A DNA stretch of 64,000 bases, from NCBI GenBank assembly GCA_030248195.1, contig JASAND010020851.1, positions 35,797 through 99,796 on the forward strand. The letters are read 5' to 3'. A program made the position numbers and the translations under genes. Positions 21,903 to 31,958 of the stretch are shown here, piece after piece (the first letter of the stretch is position 1; every line of letters begins with the position of its first letter). This DNA comes from Trissonchulus latispiculum. Its lineage: Eukaryota; Nematoda; Enoplea; Enoplida; Ironidae. Under the pieces are notes generated by a model, which was not told where the DNA came from, did no database searches, and saw only the letters and a program-made list of their open reading frames with translations.

Positions 21903-24900
21903 CTAGATTTCGATGACAGGCAACTTCACCGGCTTGTCAACAAAAGGTTTCAGGCGGTTTATATTCACGATGGTAAGCTCTCCCTGACCTTTCACCAGGC
22001 GGATCTTGTATGTAGAAGCTGAGAGCTTTTCCACGACACGATAAGGGCCTTCATACTTGGGCCTCAGCTTCTTACATAAGCCAGAAGGGACGTTCTTATT
22101 CTCAACGTTGAGCATAACCAGAACCCCTGGTTTGTACTCGACTGGGCTGGCTTTCAGGTCATAGCGCTCCTTATTTACCAGAGCCGCTTCTGCCAGATGT
22201 TCATGTGCAATTCGCCATGCCTCGTCTAACCGAGACACCAAGTGGCTACTAACGTCGCCATAATCTCTGGTCAAGTCCCCACTCCGGGACTTGAAAAAGT
22301 TATCCTCAGGAAACCGGTAATCCCTACCAGTCATGAGGAAATAAGGTGTCTCCTTGGTAGAGCTATGCACCGTAGCTCGATAGATACACAGACCCCAAGG
22401 CAGGTAATCGTCCCAATCATCCTGGAACCGATTAACATATTTTATGATAAGTCCACGTATTGTCCGGTTGAACCGCTCAACTACTCCGTTGGTTTGCGGG
22501 TGGTACGCCGTGGTTCGGTGGCGTTCCGAACCGCTGGCGTCAACCAGGGCAGTCATGAACTTAGACATGAAATTAGGGCCTTGGTCTGTCAGAATGCATG
22601 CCGGTGCGCCCCACCGGGCCACGAAGCCATTAAAATACCAGTAGGCCGTGGTCTCGGCCCGTTCGTTAGGCATAGCAAAGGCTTCTGCGTACCTCGTGAG
22701 ATAGTCCACGATGGTAAGAACGCAGGTATTATGGCGCTTCGTGCCATTATTGCCGAAGTGCATGACGTCCATGGCCACCATATCCAGTGGCCGTCTGACA
22801 GTAACTATATTTCGTAGGGTGGCCTGATGCCGACGAGGGCCATCATTGAACTGGGCACAGGCCTTGCACTGACGGATAAAGTTGGTCAAATCCTGTGACA
22901 TGGTAGGCCAATAGTAACGAGAGGCCAGACTAGCATGGGCCTGGGTATAGGCCCTGTGTCCACCGGAAGTAAAGTCTGAATGAGCCTCGGCCAGGATGCG
23001 GTCCCGCTGACTCCGCGGTACCACAACCGTTTTAAACGAGGCTCCTCGTTTCTGGCCTCGCTCATTCAGTAGGGACCGGTAGAGGACACCGTCTTCGATG
23101 GAAAAATCGGCCCTAAATTTCAGTAGGTTAGAGGCCTCGTCAGCATCAGACGGCAGCTTCTTATGCTCCATATAATCCAATAGAGCTGCGAATTCTGGCT
23201 CTTCGCGAAGCTGACGTTTCCAGCCCACTAAGGTGTTGGGAGGTGGCGGCTCCACCACCGTGACTGGACACACCTCTGGTGGATACATCTGCTCCGTGCC
23301 ATCCACCGCTGCCGAGGCTGGGTCGTCAAGGGGGTCGTACCGTGACAACGTATCCGCCACGTTGTTAGTACGGCCTTCTTTGTATTCGACTACGAAATCA
23401 AAACCCTGGATTTCGAGTGCATACTTGGCAAGCTTGCTCTCAGCTAACCGCTGAGGGTTATTCAGCAGGTCCCGTACCGCCATATGGTCGGTCCGGACAA
23501 TAAACTGTCGACACGACAGGTAATGCCGGAACTTCCGACAGCCCCATATGGCTGCCATGCCTTCCATTTCCGTGGGCGACATGACCTTCTCGGAGGGTAT
23601 TAAGGCTCGGCTGGCATAGGCCACCGGCCGTTCCTTAAGTACCCGCGGTCCTGTTGGGTTGTGCATGCTTCTAGGCACCGAAGCTTGCTGTTCCAGAACC
23701 GCTCCAAGCCCGCGCTTGCTAGCGTCCACGGTAACATAGAAGGTCTTGTCAAAGTCGGGGAAGGCCAGTACGGGAGCCTCTGTCAAGCAAGCTTTCAAGG
23801 CCTCGAAAGATTGCTGGCATTCGTCTGACCAGACGAATGGTACGTCCTTCTTGAGTAGGGCCGTCATCGGGGCCGCCACTTTGGCATAATTAAGGACGAA
23901 CCGGCGGTAATAGCCACACATGCCCAGGAAGGACTTAATACCCTTAACGTCCTTGGGCGGGGGCATTGTAGACACCGCCTCTACCTTGGCAGGGTCCACA
24001 CTTATGCCGTGGCTGCCCACATAGTGTCCGAGGAACGGCACCTGTTCCCGGGCAAAACAGCACTTCTTGAGTTTGATTCGAAGGCCGTTCTCCCTCAGGC
24101 GCTGTAGGGTAGACCGGAGGACGTCTAGATGGGTCGCCATATCCGGCGTTGGTATCAAGACGTCATCAATGTACACCGGCAAGTCAGTCAGGACCTTCTC
24201 CATAATGCGCTGGAAGGTCGCCGGCGCATTACAGAGACCGAACGGCATTACGTTCATATGGAAAAGCCCCATATGCGAGACGAATGCCGTCTTTTCCCGG
24301 TGTTCCGGGTAGACTTCGACCTGCCAATACCCGGCGGCCAAGTCAATGGTGGAGAAGACAGCCGCCCCTTTTAGTTGGTCCATGATCTCATCGATCTTGG
24401 GCAAGGGGTAGCTGTCCTTCTTGGTTATCCGGTTAAGCCGACGATAGTCGATAACAAGGCGCGTGGTCCCGTCCTTCTTACCCACCAATATACAGGGGGA
24501 GGACCAGGGACTAGTCGAGGGAGAACACACTCCCTCGTCCAGCATTGCCTTGATATGCTTCTCTATCTCGGCCTTATCCTTTGGGTTGGTCCTGTAATAC
24601 CGACTTTTGATAGGACCTTCCTTGCCGGTGTCAATGATGTGTTGGTCTACCTTGGTTCGACCCGGGTTCCCAGGTCGAGCCACCACATCATAGTATTCCA
24701 CCAGAAGGTCCTTCAACCGGGCCTGGCCATCCTCATCCAGGATAGTAGCCTCAAAGTCAACATTCTCTTCAATGAACTGCAACCTCTCCTCGAGTGGAGG
24801 CAGTGGTTGCTGCACCATCTCATCGGCCGAGTAGTGCATGTCATTGAAGGCATTGAGGCCTTTTTCGTTCAAGGCGGGCGGCTCCTCGTCCGGAGCCGGG

Positions 24901-27761
24901 TCCTTGAGCTGGGCAGGGCAGACTATAGGGTCCACCCAACACCACCATTTCTGGTTGTCGGTGGACGTTTGCGGAGCCATATTACCTGGGTCCACTTGTT
25001 GATACTGTTTGAGTGCCTGCCTCAGCTCAACGGACGACACCTTCGCTGCCGGGTGTTCAGTCCACGCGTCGATTTGGCGGTGTAGCTGAACCGAGTGAGC
25101 GCCCCACTCAGCTGCAAATCGGTACCCCTGCGCCGAGGTAACCGGAATAATGGGCTCCGCTTCACCCAGTGGCAGCCCTTTGGGTAGCTCGACAGCTACA
25201 TCCAGTGGATTATAGATCTGAAGGTAATCCACTTTCTCGGAGGCTTGGATCACACCCGGTATCGGGTATACTTCATACTCCTCCATGATAGCCTCAGAAG
25301 GTTCGAAGTATACCGCGCGGTTGAAATGACCCGGCGCCCGCCGAGCGCCCTGGATAAGGCAGCGAACACCCACGAAGGTTTCCGCTCGTGGTGGTATTTG
25401 CCGCGTCTCTCGGACACAATATAGGATATTCAGGGACGTAGCAATACTAAACCGATTTGCAAGCACCTGCAAATCGTATGGGGTAAGGAGGGGGATCTTG
25501 AGGCTACCCGCTCTCACCGAGTGGTCACTGGGATTTACCATCCAGTGGTTCTCGGCCTGAAAGTCGTAGCCCAAGATAAGGTCTTGGTGGAGGCCATAGG
25601 CTACATGAAAGGTGTGTACATACGACACCCCTTGTAACTTGAACTCGACTTGGCACTCGCCAATAAGCTCAAGTTGCGACTCCTCCGAGGCTGTAGCCGC
25701 CTTAGAGGCTTTGGTTAAATCCACCAAAAGCTTGCCAGTCTGATTGATTTGGTCAAACAATTGTCGGGACATCAGTGAAATATTAGCTCCCGTATCCAGG
25801 AGAGCCAGAGTTTTGACCCCTTGTACCTCAATGATAAGGTACGGGCTCTTTCTCATGGCTATCTTCGTACACTCGGACACGAAGAACCGAGACCGTCCTT
25901 GCACAACCGAGCGGACAGCTCGGCTCAGGTTGCGGTCATCACCGACAGCTGTAGAGGCATCGGAATCACCTTCCGATTCGCCGGCCTCTGGTTCGAGGCT
26001 GGTGGACGGTGTAGCCTCTGGTGGAACACCAACCCGGTGTTCATCAGCCGGCAGCTCTTCCCGAGCAACCGGTTCAGAGCTCAGTACCTCAATTTCCTCC
26101 TCGGGTACTGAGAATTGCACTCGCCGGGGTTGGGGTGGGTCTTCACTCCAGATAGGTTGGTTAGGATAGCGCGCGGCGCGCGATTCCTCAACCTGTTTCA
26201 GCCTATCTTGGTCTTTCTGGGCGAATTCGGCCAAAAGCCGGTCGAATTCCAGTGCTTGGCGCTTTACATAGTCGACTGAATTCTCGAAGTGGGACGCCAT
26301 AGCACGGATCTTGTAGGCTACCTGGTCTTTCTGTGTATCCAGGGTGGTCAAGGCCGCTTGGAGTTCAATCCAGCCCTGCTCTAGCAGCTCCATCTCCGTA
26401 TCCTGGAGTGCTGCGAACCGGTTCTGGGTGGGGACAGGGCTGTCTGGGACCGGGTCACTACACCGTGACCGATCCGTAACCTGTTCCCACTGGCCCTCGT
26501 CGTCCCGACGTAGGCGTACAGGTGGAATTTTGCGTGATGGAGACGCTCGTGAAGCCGCAACTGGGAGTGGGCCACCATCGGAATCCTCCTCCTCCGAGGT
26601 GGATGGGAGACGGCGCGGTGGTGGCGTTATCTGCGCTCTGGTTTGAGTACAGGAGCCACCAGGACCCTCATCGTCCGAGGTGTCCTCTGGTTGGGTAAGC
26701 TCCCTAAAGGTACGGTAGTTGCTAGGATCCCGCAACTTCCGTTGGTGGAGCTCTTGAGGTGGTGTCGGCTTAGTAACCACCACTGAAGGCGGGCCCCGCC
26801 TTCGGGGTGGAGTAGGGGGTACCACCTGAGAATCTGGTACCACCTCGTCTGTAGCTGGGCCTGTACTAGTCGAGTTCCGACCAGCAGGAGTCTTATCCCC
26901 AGGGCTTAAGACAGAAACCCCTGTATCCGGAGTCTGTCGGTCCCCAGGGCTTAAGTCAGAAGCCCCGCTGGATACTGGAGGCGGCTCCCCAGGGCTTGAA
27001 CCTGAGGCCGCAGGCCGCTTTGATGGCTGTTGGGGCTGCCTCTTGAAAGGCAGAAGGGGCGGTGCAGAATTTATGAGGTCGACTTGTACCTCCTTAGAGG
27101 CTACTGAGGGCTTAGCCGCCGGTCCGGCGGCTGAAGTGGCCCGTTTCTGGCGTTTCTGCACCGCGCATGCCTCGGCATCTTCCATGTCACTCAACGTCTG
27201 AGTGACCGCTGCAATCTGGTTCCACTGGGTACCAGACACTCCAAAGCGTCGGTACGTACTGGGGTTTTTCCACCCGAGCCTAGGGGGTTTCGCATCATCG
27301 CGAACCGGCCCTTGACCTGGGTTCCAGCCCCCAAAACCGAAAGGCTTCACCGTCTTTCGCCAGCGGTTCCAGAATTTATGGGGCCGAGGTATGCCATTGC
27401 CATCAAAGAAGAGGCCTCCGCCCCCTGGGAAGCCTCCATTATCTAGTACCACCTGCCGAGGTGGGATCCAGTTCTCCTTATTTTTCCGTTTCTGGAGTTT
27501 CTTCTTGCACTTCTTGCAAGTACAAACGTACGTATCCCGTACGAATGTCAAGGGCTGGGTTCCGGGTCTAGTGTATGCCTCAGGCTGCAGGACACACCCG
27601 TCCTTTGCAGCCACTTCCGGGTTACCAGACATCGCTGGCCACCCGTCCGAGTCATCACTGTCCCAGAATCGGGGTTCTGGGAATTCGGGAGGGTTAAAAG
27701 GGGAGGGACCCATCGACCCGATAGGTGGGGTGGGGGCGACAATCATGTTAACTACGGCCAT
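21903..27761 (-). CDS. pol: Gypsy pol: protease, RT, RNase H, integrase
   Basis: 1952 codons from the first ATG, without interruption. The frame is open up to 27833, so it is probably made as a gag-pol fusion by -1 frameshifting. The first about 600 residues are Pro/Ser-rich and unusual for a Gypsy pol. Then come a retropepsin-like protease with LLDTGANISLMS (about residue 654); RT with YPLPKIDE and the catalytic YIDD (about 1197); RNase H with VTVDASKRGLGAV (about 1342); an integrase zinc finger HSDFTSGGH...CKAC (about 1592-1630); and the integrase D, D35E triad (AMD, LTD, VVE; about 1660-1760). A GPY/F-type module (KYEGPYRVVEKL) lies near residue 1905. All catalytic motifs are present. Confidence 0.96.
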   Translation of the reverse strand: MAVVNMIVAPTPPIGSMGPSPFNPPEFPEPRFWDSDDSDGWPAMSGNPEVAAKDGCVLQPEAYTRPGTQPLTFVRDTYVCTCKKCKKKLQKRKNKENWIPPRQVVLDNGGFPGGGGLFFDGNGIPRPHKFWNRWRKTVKPFGFGGWNPGQGPVRDDAKPPRLGWKNPSTYRRFGVSGTQWNQIAAVTQTLSDMEDAEACAVQKRQKRATSAAGPAAKPSVASKEVQVDLINSAPPLLPFKRQPQQPSKRPAASGSSPGEPPPVSSGASDLSPGDRQTPDTGVSVLSPGDKTPAGRNSTSTGPATDEVVPDSQVVPPTPPRRRGPPSVVVTKPTPPQELHQRKLRDPSNYRTFRELTQPEDTSDDEGPGGSCTQTRAQITPPPRRLPSTSEEEDSDGGPLPVAASRASPSRKIPPVRLRRDDEGQWEQVTDRSRCSDPVPDSPVPTQNRFAALQDTEMELLEQGWIELQAALTTLDTQKDQVAYKIRAMASHFENSVDYVKRQALEFDRLLAEFAQKDQDRLKQVEESRAARYPNQPIWSEDPPQPRRVQFSVPEEEIEVLSSEPVAREELPADEHRVGVPPEATPSTSLEPEAGESEGDSDASTAVGDDRNLSRAVRSVVQGRSRFFVSECTKIAMRKSPYLIIEVQGVKTLALLDTGANISLMSRQLFDQINQTGKLLVDLTKASKAATASEESQLELIGECQVEFKLQGVSYVHTFHVAYGLHQDLILGYDFQAENHWMVNPSDHSVRAGSLKIPLLTPYDLQVLANRFSIATSLNILYCVRETRQIPPRAETFVGVRCLIQGARRAPGHFNRAVYFEPSEAIMEEYEVYPIPGVIQASEKVDYLQIYNPLDVAVELPKGLPLGEAEPIIPVTSAQGYRFAAEWGAHSVQLHRQIDAWTEHPAAKVSSVELRQALKQYQQVDPGNMAPQTSTDNQKWWCWVDPIVCPAQLKDPAPDEEPPALNEKGLNAFNDMHYSADEMVQQPLPPLEERLQFIEENVDFEATILDEDGQARLKDLLVEYYDVVARPGNPGRTKVDQHIIDTGKEGPIKSRYYRTNPKDKAEIEKHIKAMLDEGVCSPSTSPWSSPCILVGKKDGTTRLVIDYRRLNRITKKDSYPLPKIDEIMDQLKGAAVFSTIDLAAGYWQVEVYPEHREKTAFVSHMGLFHMNVMPFGLCNAPATFQRIMEKVLTDLPVYIDDVLIPTPDMATHLDVLRSTLQRLRENGLRIKLKKCCFAREQVPFLGHYVGSHGISVDPAKVEAVSTMPPPKDVKGIKSFLGMCGYYRRFVLNYAKVAAPMTALLKKDVPFVWSDECQQSFEALKACLTEAPVLAFPDFDKTFYVTVDASKRGLGAVLEQQASVPRSMHNPTGPRVLKERPVAYASRALIPSEKVMSPTEMEGMAAIWGCRKFRHYLSCRQFIVRTDHMAVRDLLNNPQRLAESKLAKYALEIQGFDFVVEYKEGRTNNVADTLSRYDPLDDPASAAVDGTEQMYPPEVCPVTVVEPPPPNTLVGWKRQLREEPEFAALLDYMEHKKLPSDADEASNLLKFRADFSIEDGVLYRSLLNERGQKRGASFKTVVVPRSQRDRILAEAHSDFTSGGHRAYTQAHASLASRYYWPTMSQDLTNFIRQCKACAQFNDGPRRHQATLRNIVTVRRPLDMVAMDVMHFGNNGTKRHNTCVLTIVDYLTRYAEAFAMPNERAETTAYWYFNGFVARWGAPACILTDQGPNFMSKFMTALVDASGSERHRTTAYHPQTNGVVERFNRTIRGLIIKYVNRFQDDWDDYLPWGLCIYRATVHSSTKETPYFLMTGRDYRFPEDNFFKSRSGDLTRDYGDVSSHLVSRLDEAWRIAHEHLAEAALVNKERYDLKASPVEYKPGVLVMLNVENKNVPSGLCKKLRPKYEGPYRVVEKLSASTYKIRLVKGQGELTIVNINRLKPFVDKPVKLPVIEI

Positions 27762-27787
27762 GGGTTGGGAGGGACACGAGTCAGGCT

Positions 27788-27833
27788 CTACTGCCCGTGC
27801 CCCTGCTGGGCGTTTCCCTGGTCCGGGAAACCC
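27788..27833 (-). promoter_or_regulatory. gag-pol overlap with -1 frameshift heptamer
   Basis: Within the overlap the minus strand has GGGAAAC (27818 to 27812), read in the gag frame as G GGA AAC; slipping back one base gives the pol frame. A second candidate, G GGT TTC, occurs at 27833 to 27827. Downstream, GCCC...GGGC segments could form a stem. X XXY YYZ heptamers of this type are known retroviral slippery sites. Confidence 0.75.
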
Positions 27834-30355
27834 TCATAACGCAGTGGGCCTATGATACCGCGGCCCCACCGCCGGCCTCGTCCAGCTGGCTGGTTATTAT
27901 TATTATAACGGTTATTCCCACCGTTATTCGCTGCTGGAGCGGCCGGGTTAGGCCTATTGGCATTGCCCCCTAAACGAGCAAAGATCCTTTGCCGTTGTGG
28001 GTGGTCAGCGCCAAATATCTGCACGCCGGCCAAATACGTAGGGCATTGACGCAACCGATGACCGGGTTGCGTACACAGGAAGCACAATTCCTGTCCTTGG
28101 TGTTGGGCCCCTTGATTAGGTGAGGCCTGAGCTTGGCCCCCTGCAGGCTGGTGCACACCCGCACGCTGCTGCTGTAGCGGCTGCTGTACCGCAAAAGCTT
28201 GGACTGGGGCTTCCTCAGTCATCTCAGTTTCTACCGTCTCTGCTATATGCAGGGCACGGTTGACCAGCTCATTCTCCCGAGCATGAGGCCAAAACTGGAG
28301 ATCGGCTAGAGCTCCGCCAATCCGCTTTCTGAGGTCCTGCCGTAAACCCCGGCAGAACTGGGCACAGAGCTTCTTTTCCCTCTCGAGAGGCATCTCGAGT
28401 GGAAAAGCTTTAGCAGCGAGCAGTCGCAATGCCGCGACAAAATCGTGTGCTCGCTCGTTAGGCTGTTGCTGCTTCCTGTAGAACTGTTCTGCATACTGTT
28501 CTACGGTAGTCGGAAGCGGTTCATACAATTGGCGGAGCACCACGATAAAGTCTTCATAGGTGGAGGGCGGGTGTGGACTCAGTGCCTCCTTCACGTTATC
28601 GTCCACCATGGTCCACAGTAACCGGTGCCAGAGCTCGCTTGGCACTTGATGCATGTTGGCCGTTGCCACGAAGTTATTTAGCCAACTCGTGAATTTAATT
28701 GGGCTTTGAGATCCCTGAAAGAGCTTCATGCCCTTGAAGCCTTTCAAATACTCACCCAATTGCCGGGTGAGATCAAACTGGGTAGGCTTGGCCAGTGCCA
28801 CAGCATTGTGGGAACTAGCCGTTTGGGGGGCATGAACCTCTGTCCGAGGTTCCTGCCGGCGAGCCACAGGCCAACGTCGACCCATGGGCGGAGAGGCTGA
28901 TTTCTCCGACGGGGCTTGTTCAATTTTGAGGGGAGACCGACCGCCCGGTCGTCTAAGTTCAGCCTCAGCCTCAGCCCTAGTTGGCACCGACCTAGCCCTA
29001 GGTCGTGACGGCCAATACACAGGCTGCTGAGGGAAAGGCAGATTAGCCAACCCGGCTTCATCTGCATGAGGCTGCTCTGGCTGAGCCTCATATTGCTGGA
29101 ATGGCGGAGGTCCAGCATCCGGGTCCTCCCTTTCAGAGGGCCATAGGCTGAGCAAGTCGGCGCACAATTCCGGGTAGTACTGATCCAGTGCTCCCCAAGT
29201 GACGTCCGGCAAGTCAGCCAGCCACTGAGTAATGAGGGACCGGCATACCTGATATTCCGCCGGTGACATGGTCCTGGTTTGTGGGACTCTGACTAGGCGG
29301 GCCAGTGGGTTGACCCAAGGTACCACCTTATTATCCGGTGGTGGCATGGGGTCAGTGCCCGCATCCACCATTTCCTTAGCCGGAAGAGATTCCTTCGGCT
29401 CTGATTTAGACGGTGGTCTGACAGGGCCACCAGGTGGGGGAGTCAGCTGTAAATGAGCTGAGCTCCGGTAACTGCGAGCAGGAGACGGCTTAGGCTCCTG
29501 CTGTGGGGGTGGGTCCCTGCTAGCTCCTAGCTGGGTACCTTCTTCGTCGTCCCACACGTAAGGCTCGTCAGAGCCCGGCCTATCAGGCTGATTCTGGTCC
29601 CGAATCAGCTGGGCCGGGTCCGGCTCTGAATTACGCCGGCGGGGTTCGGGCCCCGCAGGAGGTCCAGCCTGGCCAGACCTACCAGGCAGGCCGTATGCAC
29701 ACAACCGCAAGGCCGACACCAGATCCGGTGTGAGGCCAGGAATTGAGCCCTGTGCCGACTCCGGCACAGGAGGGGGCACATACGGCCTAGGTGGAGGGTA
29801 AGAACCCCTCTGGCGGAAGTAGGCCTGTTCTTCCAGATGCCGGCGCGCCGCCAGCAAAACTCCAGCATCCTCACCGGGTGCTGCAGGTTGTAGGGTGGGT
29901 AGGCCCAACCATTTCTGTTGGGCCGGCGTCAGTAGGGGGTACCGCCGGTATTGGCGGTAAAAGTCAAGAATCCTTGACTTTTCTGCCTGGCTGACCGAAG
30001 CGCCCGCTTCGTCAGGTGTGGGCTCACGTGGCGGTAAATACCCATACCGCTCAACGTGGGTCCGATTTCCGTCCATAAGCTGGCCCAACTCATCAGCCCG
30101 ATGAGTAAAATCGGTCCGCCAGGCTCCGTCGGACGACTGGGCGGAAGACCGCCCCGGGTTTTCAGAGCCAGGCGGGTTGGCCACTGCCCCCGCTTGAGGT
30201 GTAGATTCCTCTATAACCGAGGAATCCGCCGGATCAGCTCCCAGATCCGGGTTTGGAGGCTGCTCGCCCCCGTCTGCGGGGACATTTGCCTGGGCGGAGG
30301 ACTCAGAGGTTCCTGGGTCCTCCCTTTGAGCAGCCGCCTGGTTTCTAGTTAGCAT
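27788..30355 (-). CDS. gag: Gypsy gag polyprotein
   Basis: 855 codons. The first about 500 residues are rich in Pro, Gln, Glu and Arg and look disordered. A retrotransposon gag (capsid-like) domain follows at about 525-700, with WHRLLWTMVDDNVKEAL and QLYEPLPTTVEQYAEQFY. One CCHC zinc knuckle, CFLCTQPGHRLRQC (C-X2-C-X4-H-X4-C, about residue 756), would bind RNA. The C-terminus is Asn/Gly/Arg-rich. The stop codon lies inside the open part of the pol frame, giving a 46-nt overlap. Gag of this class normally ranges from 300 to 600 residues, so this one is long. Confidence 0.94.
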   Translation of the reverse strand: MLTRNQAAAQREDPGTSESSAQANVPADGGEQPPNPDLGADPADSSVIEESTPQAGAVANPPGSENPGRSSAQSSDGAWRTDFTHRADELGQLMDGNRTHVERYGYLPPREPTPDEAGASVSQAEKSRILDFYRQYRRYPLLTPAQQKWLGLPTLQPAAPGEDAGVLLAARRHLEEQAYFRQRGSYPPPRPYVPPPVPESAQGSIPGLTPDLVSALRLCAYGLPGRSGQAGPPAGPEPRRRNSEPDPAQLIRDQNQPDRPGSDEPYVWDDEEGTQLGASRDPPPQQEPKPSPARSYRSSAHLQLTPPPGGPVRPPSKSEPKESLPAKEMVDAGTDPMPPPDNKVVPWVNPLARLVRVPQTRTMSPAEYQVCRSLITQWLADLPDVTWGALDQYYPELCADLLSLWPSEREDPDAGPPPFQQYEAQPEQPHADEAGLANLPFPQQPVYWPSRPRARSVPTRAEAEAELRRPGGRSPLKIEQAPSEKSASPPMGRRWPVARRQEPRTEVHAPQTASSHNAVALAKPTQFDLTRQLGEYLKGFKGMKLFQGSQSPIKFTSWLNNFVATANMHQVPSELWHRLLWTMVDDNVKEALSPHPPSTYEDFIVVLRQLYEPLPTTVEQYAEQFYRKQQQPNERAHDFVAALRLLAAKAFPLEMPLEREKKLCAQFCRGLRQDLRKRIGGALADLQFWPHARENELVNRALHIAETVETEMTEEAPVQAFAVQQPLQQQRAGVHQPAGGQAQASPNQGAQHQGQELCFLCTQPGHRLRQCPTYLAGVQIFGADHPQRQRIFARLGGNANRPNPAAPAANNGGNNRYNNNNQPAGRGRRWGRGIIGPLRYEGFPDQGNAQQGHGQ

Positions 30356-31068
30356 TTTTGGCCTAATCTAAATACGTATGAAACTGGTCTAAAGTTAAAA
30401 TTAGTACGTACGTGAGATCTAGTATGAGAAAAATTACTTAAAAGACCGAAATTAAGTAGAAAAGGTACGTAAAAAGACTGGTTTTGGTTAAAAACTAGTT
30501 TACAAAAATACACAATAATACGCAGTAATCTGGTTAATATTGGCCGCAAAATGTACGTATCGACAAGAAAATTAGAAAATACGCACAAAAATGGCCTAAA
30601 GTGTGACAAAAACACGTAAAAATTACCGACAATAAGTCCTAGTTTACGCCCAAAAATACGTACGTATCCCTCAAAAATGACAGGGACACGCCGCAAACAG
30701 GCCGGAATTTTTGACAAAATTACAACAGTAACACAACAATAACCCAGCAAGTACCAGAGAAAACCCTGAATTATGACCAGAAATTGTAACAAGAATGAAT
30801 TAGGACCCCCGAGAAAAATTGGAACTTTTACCCCCAAATTTGGCAAAATTGGCACAATATGACGAGACAAATACGATATAATCCCCAAATAATACGTACA
30901 GGATTTTTCCTAGCCCGGAAAAATACCTAGTGGGCCTGGATTTTTCTAGTTCCAGAAAAATCGAAAATATTTTCCCTGGCTCCGGAAAATATTTTCCCCA
31001 CAAAATACACAAAACGTACGTAAAATTTTACAAAATTGGCGAGGTGGAGGCCGAAACTGGCAGCCTAT
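30356..31068 (-). other. 5' leader of the Gypsy element
   Basis: About 710 bp between the 5' LTR and the gag ATG, with many TACGTA motifs. Just inside the LTR the minus strand reads ATAGGCTGCCAG, without the TGG expected of a standard tRNA primer-binding site. Confidence 0.6.
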
Positions 31069-31958
31069 TGTAAAGATTTGGCCCCAGAGACTGGATAAAT
31101 GGCGACCAAAACCCTTTACTGGGGTGCTGTGCGCTATAGACTGGATACGCAACCTGGACTGGAGATGATTTCCAGGCCGACCTCGACAAGCCTCGCCAAT
31201 TAACACCAATAGATCGTGAAACTTAAACTCACTCCCACTACGCTACCCCAACCTAAGCCTTATGTACCCCTACTTACCGAACTAAATAAATCTAGAACTT
31301 AGCTAAAATACAATAGGCCAAGTGGCCGTTGATTAAATTTACTGTATATAAAGGAGGGGGGTGTACCAGATAATAAATAAAAAAATCCACTCGATACTTA
31401 CAGAGTTATAGTCCAGGAATAGAGAGAAAAATAGGCATACATAGTATATAATAATAAATCCAGAATAATACTGACCCCACTTACTAGCTTTGAGGGTCCC
31501 TGTCCAGTCTATCACCAGACTGGAGGCCTTTTACTTTTCTAACCCGAAGTTCAAAGGCGCTCAGGGCCCCCCAAAGAAATTGCAGTAAATATGCGACCGT
31601 AATTTTAGTAGTGAAAGGAAACACTCGAACCGACTAGACAAGGCGAAAGATCAACGTAGACTGACTAACTGGGCGGAAAGTCATCAAACGAAACATGCAA
31701 TCATGCGATCACACGTGACTTCCGCCCAGCCAATGAAAAGCGAACGAAGTTTCGAAACAGAAATTTCCAGACAAACTAGAATATGCATGCTTTATCTTTG
31801 CAGACAGTAATAGAATTAACATGATATAAGTGAGATCAGAAATTATAGGGGAAGTTTTATAGGAAACTGGAGCGTACAAAACTCTTTACATAGTGAAAGG
31901 AACCTTTTAAAATAATAAAATAACTATGCACAGTAGGGCATCCCCGCCCTACTGTACA
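31069..31958 (-). repeat. 5' LTR of the Gypsy element
   Basis: 890 bp, TG...CA ends. It includes on the minus strand the reverse of TGTATATAAAGGAG, so no TATA box is claimed. It is identical to the other LTR over a central block of about 200 bp but diverged on both sides of it. Confidence 0.92.

Larger units (their letters stand above)
18068..31958 (-). mobile_element. Full-length Ty3/Gypsy LTR retrotransposon, antisense in the RhoGEF intron
   Basis: Two direct LTRs (18068-18978 and 31069-31958) bracket uninterrupted gag and pol frames in the order protease, RT, RNase H, integrase, the Ty3/Gypsy order. Flanks are TATA (or TATATA) on both sides, consistent with a 4- or 6-bp target duplication in a TA-rich site. 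No envelope gene is recognisable; 2.9 kb without a recognisable gene lie between pol and the 3' LTR. Both main frames are intact, yet the LTRs differ by many substitutions and small indels. Confidence 0.95.

Noticed and set aside
22242..26646. Long open frames on the + strand across the Gypsy pol (for example 22242-22817 and 24375-25085)
   Set aside because: They are antisense shadows of pol, whose minus-strand frame shows every expected enzymatic motif.
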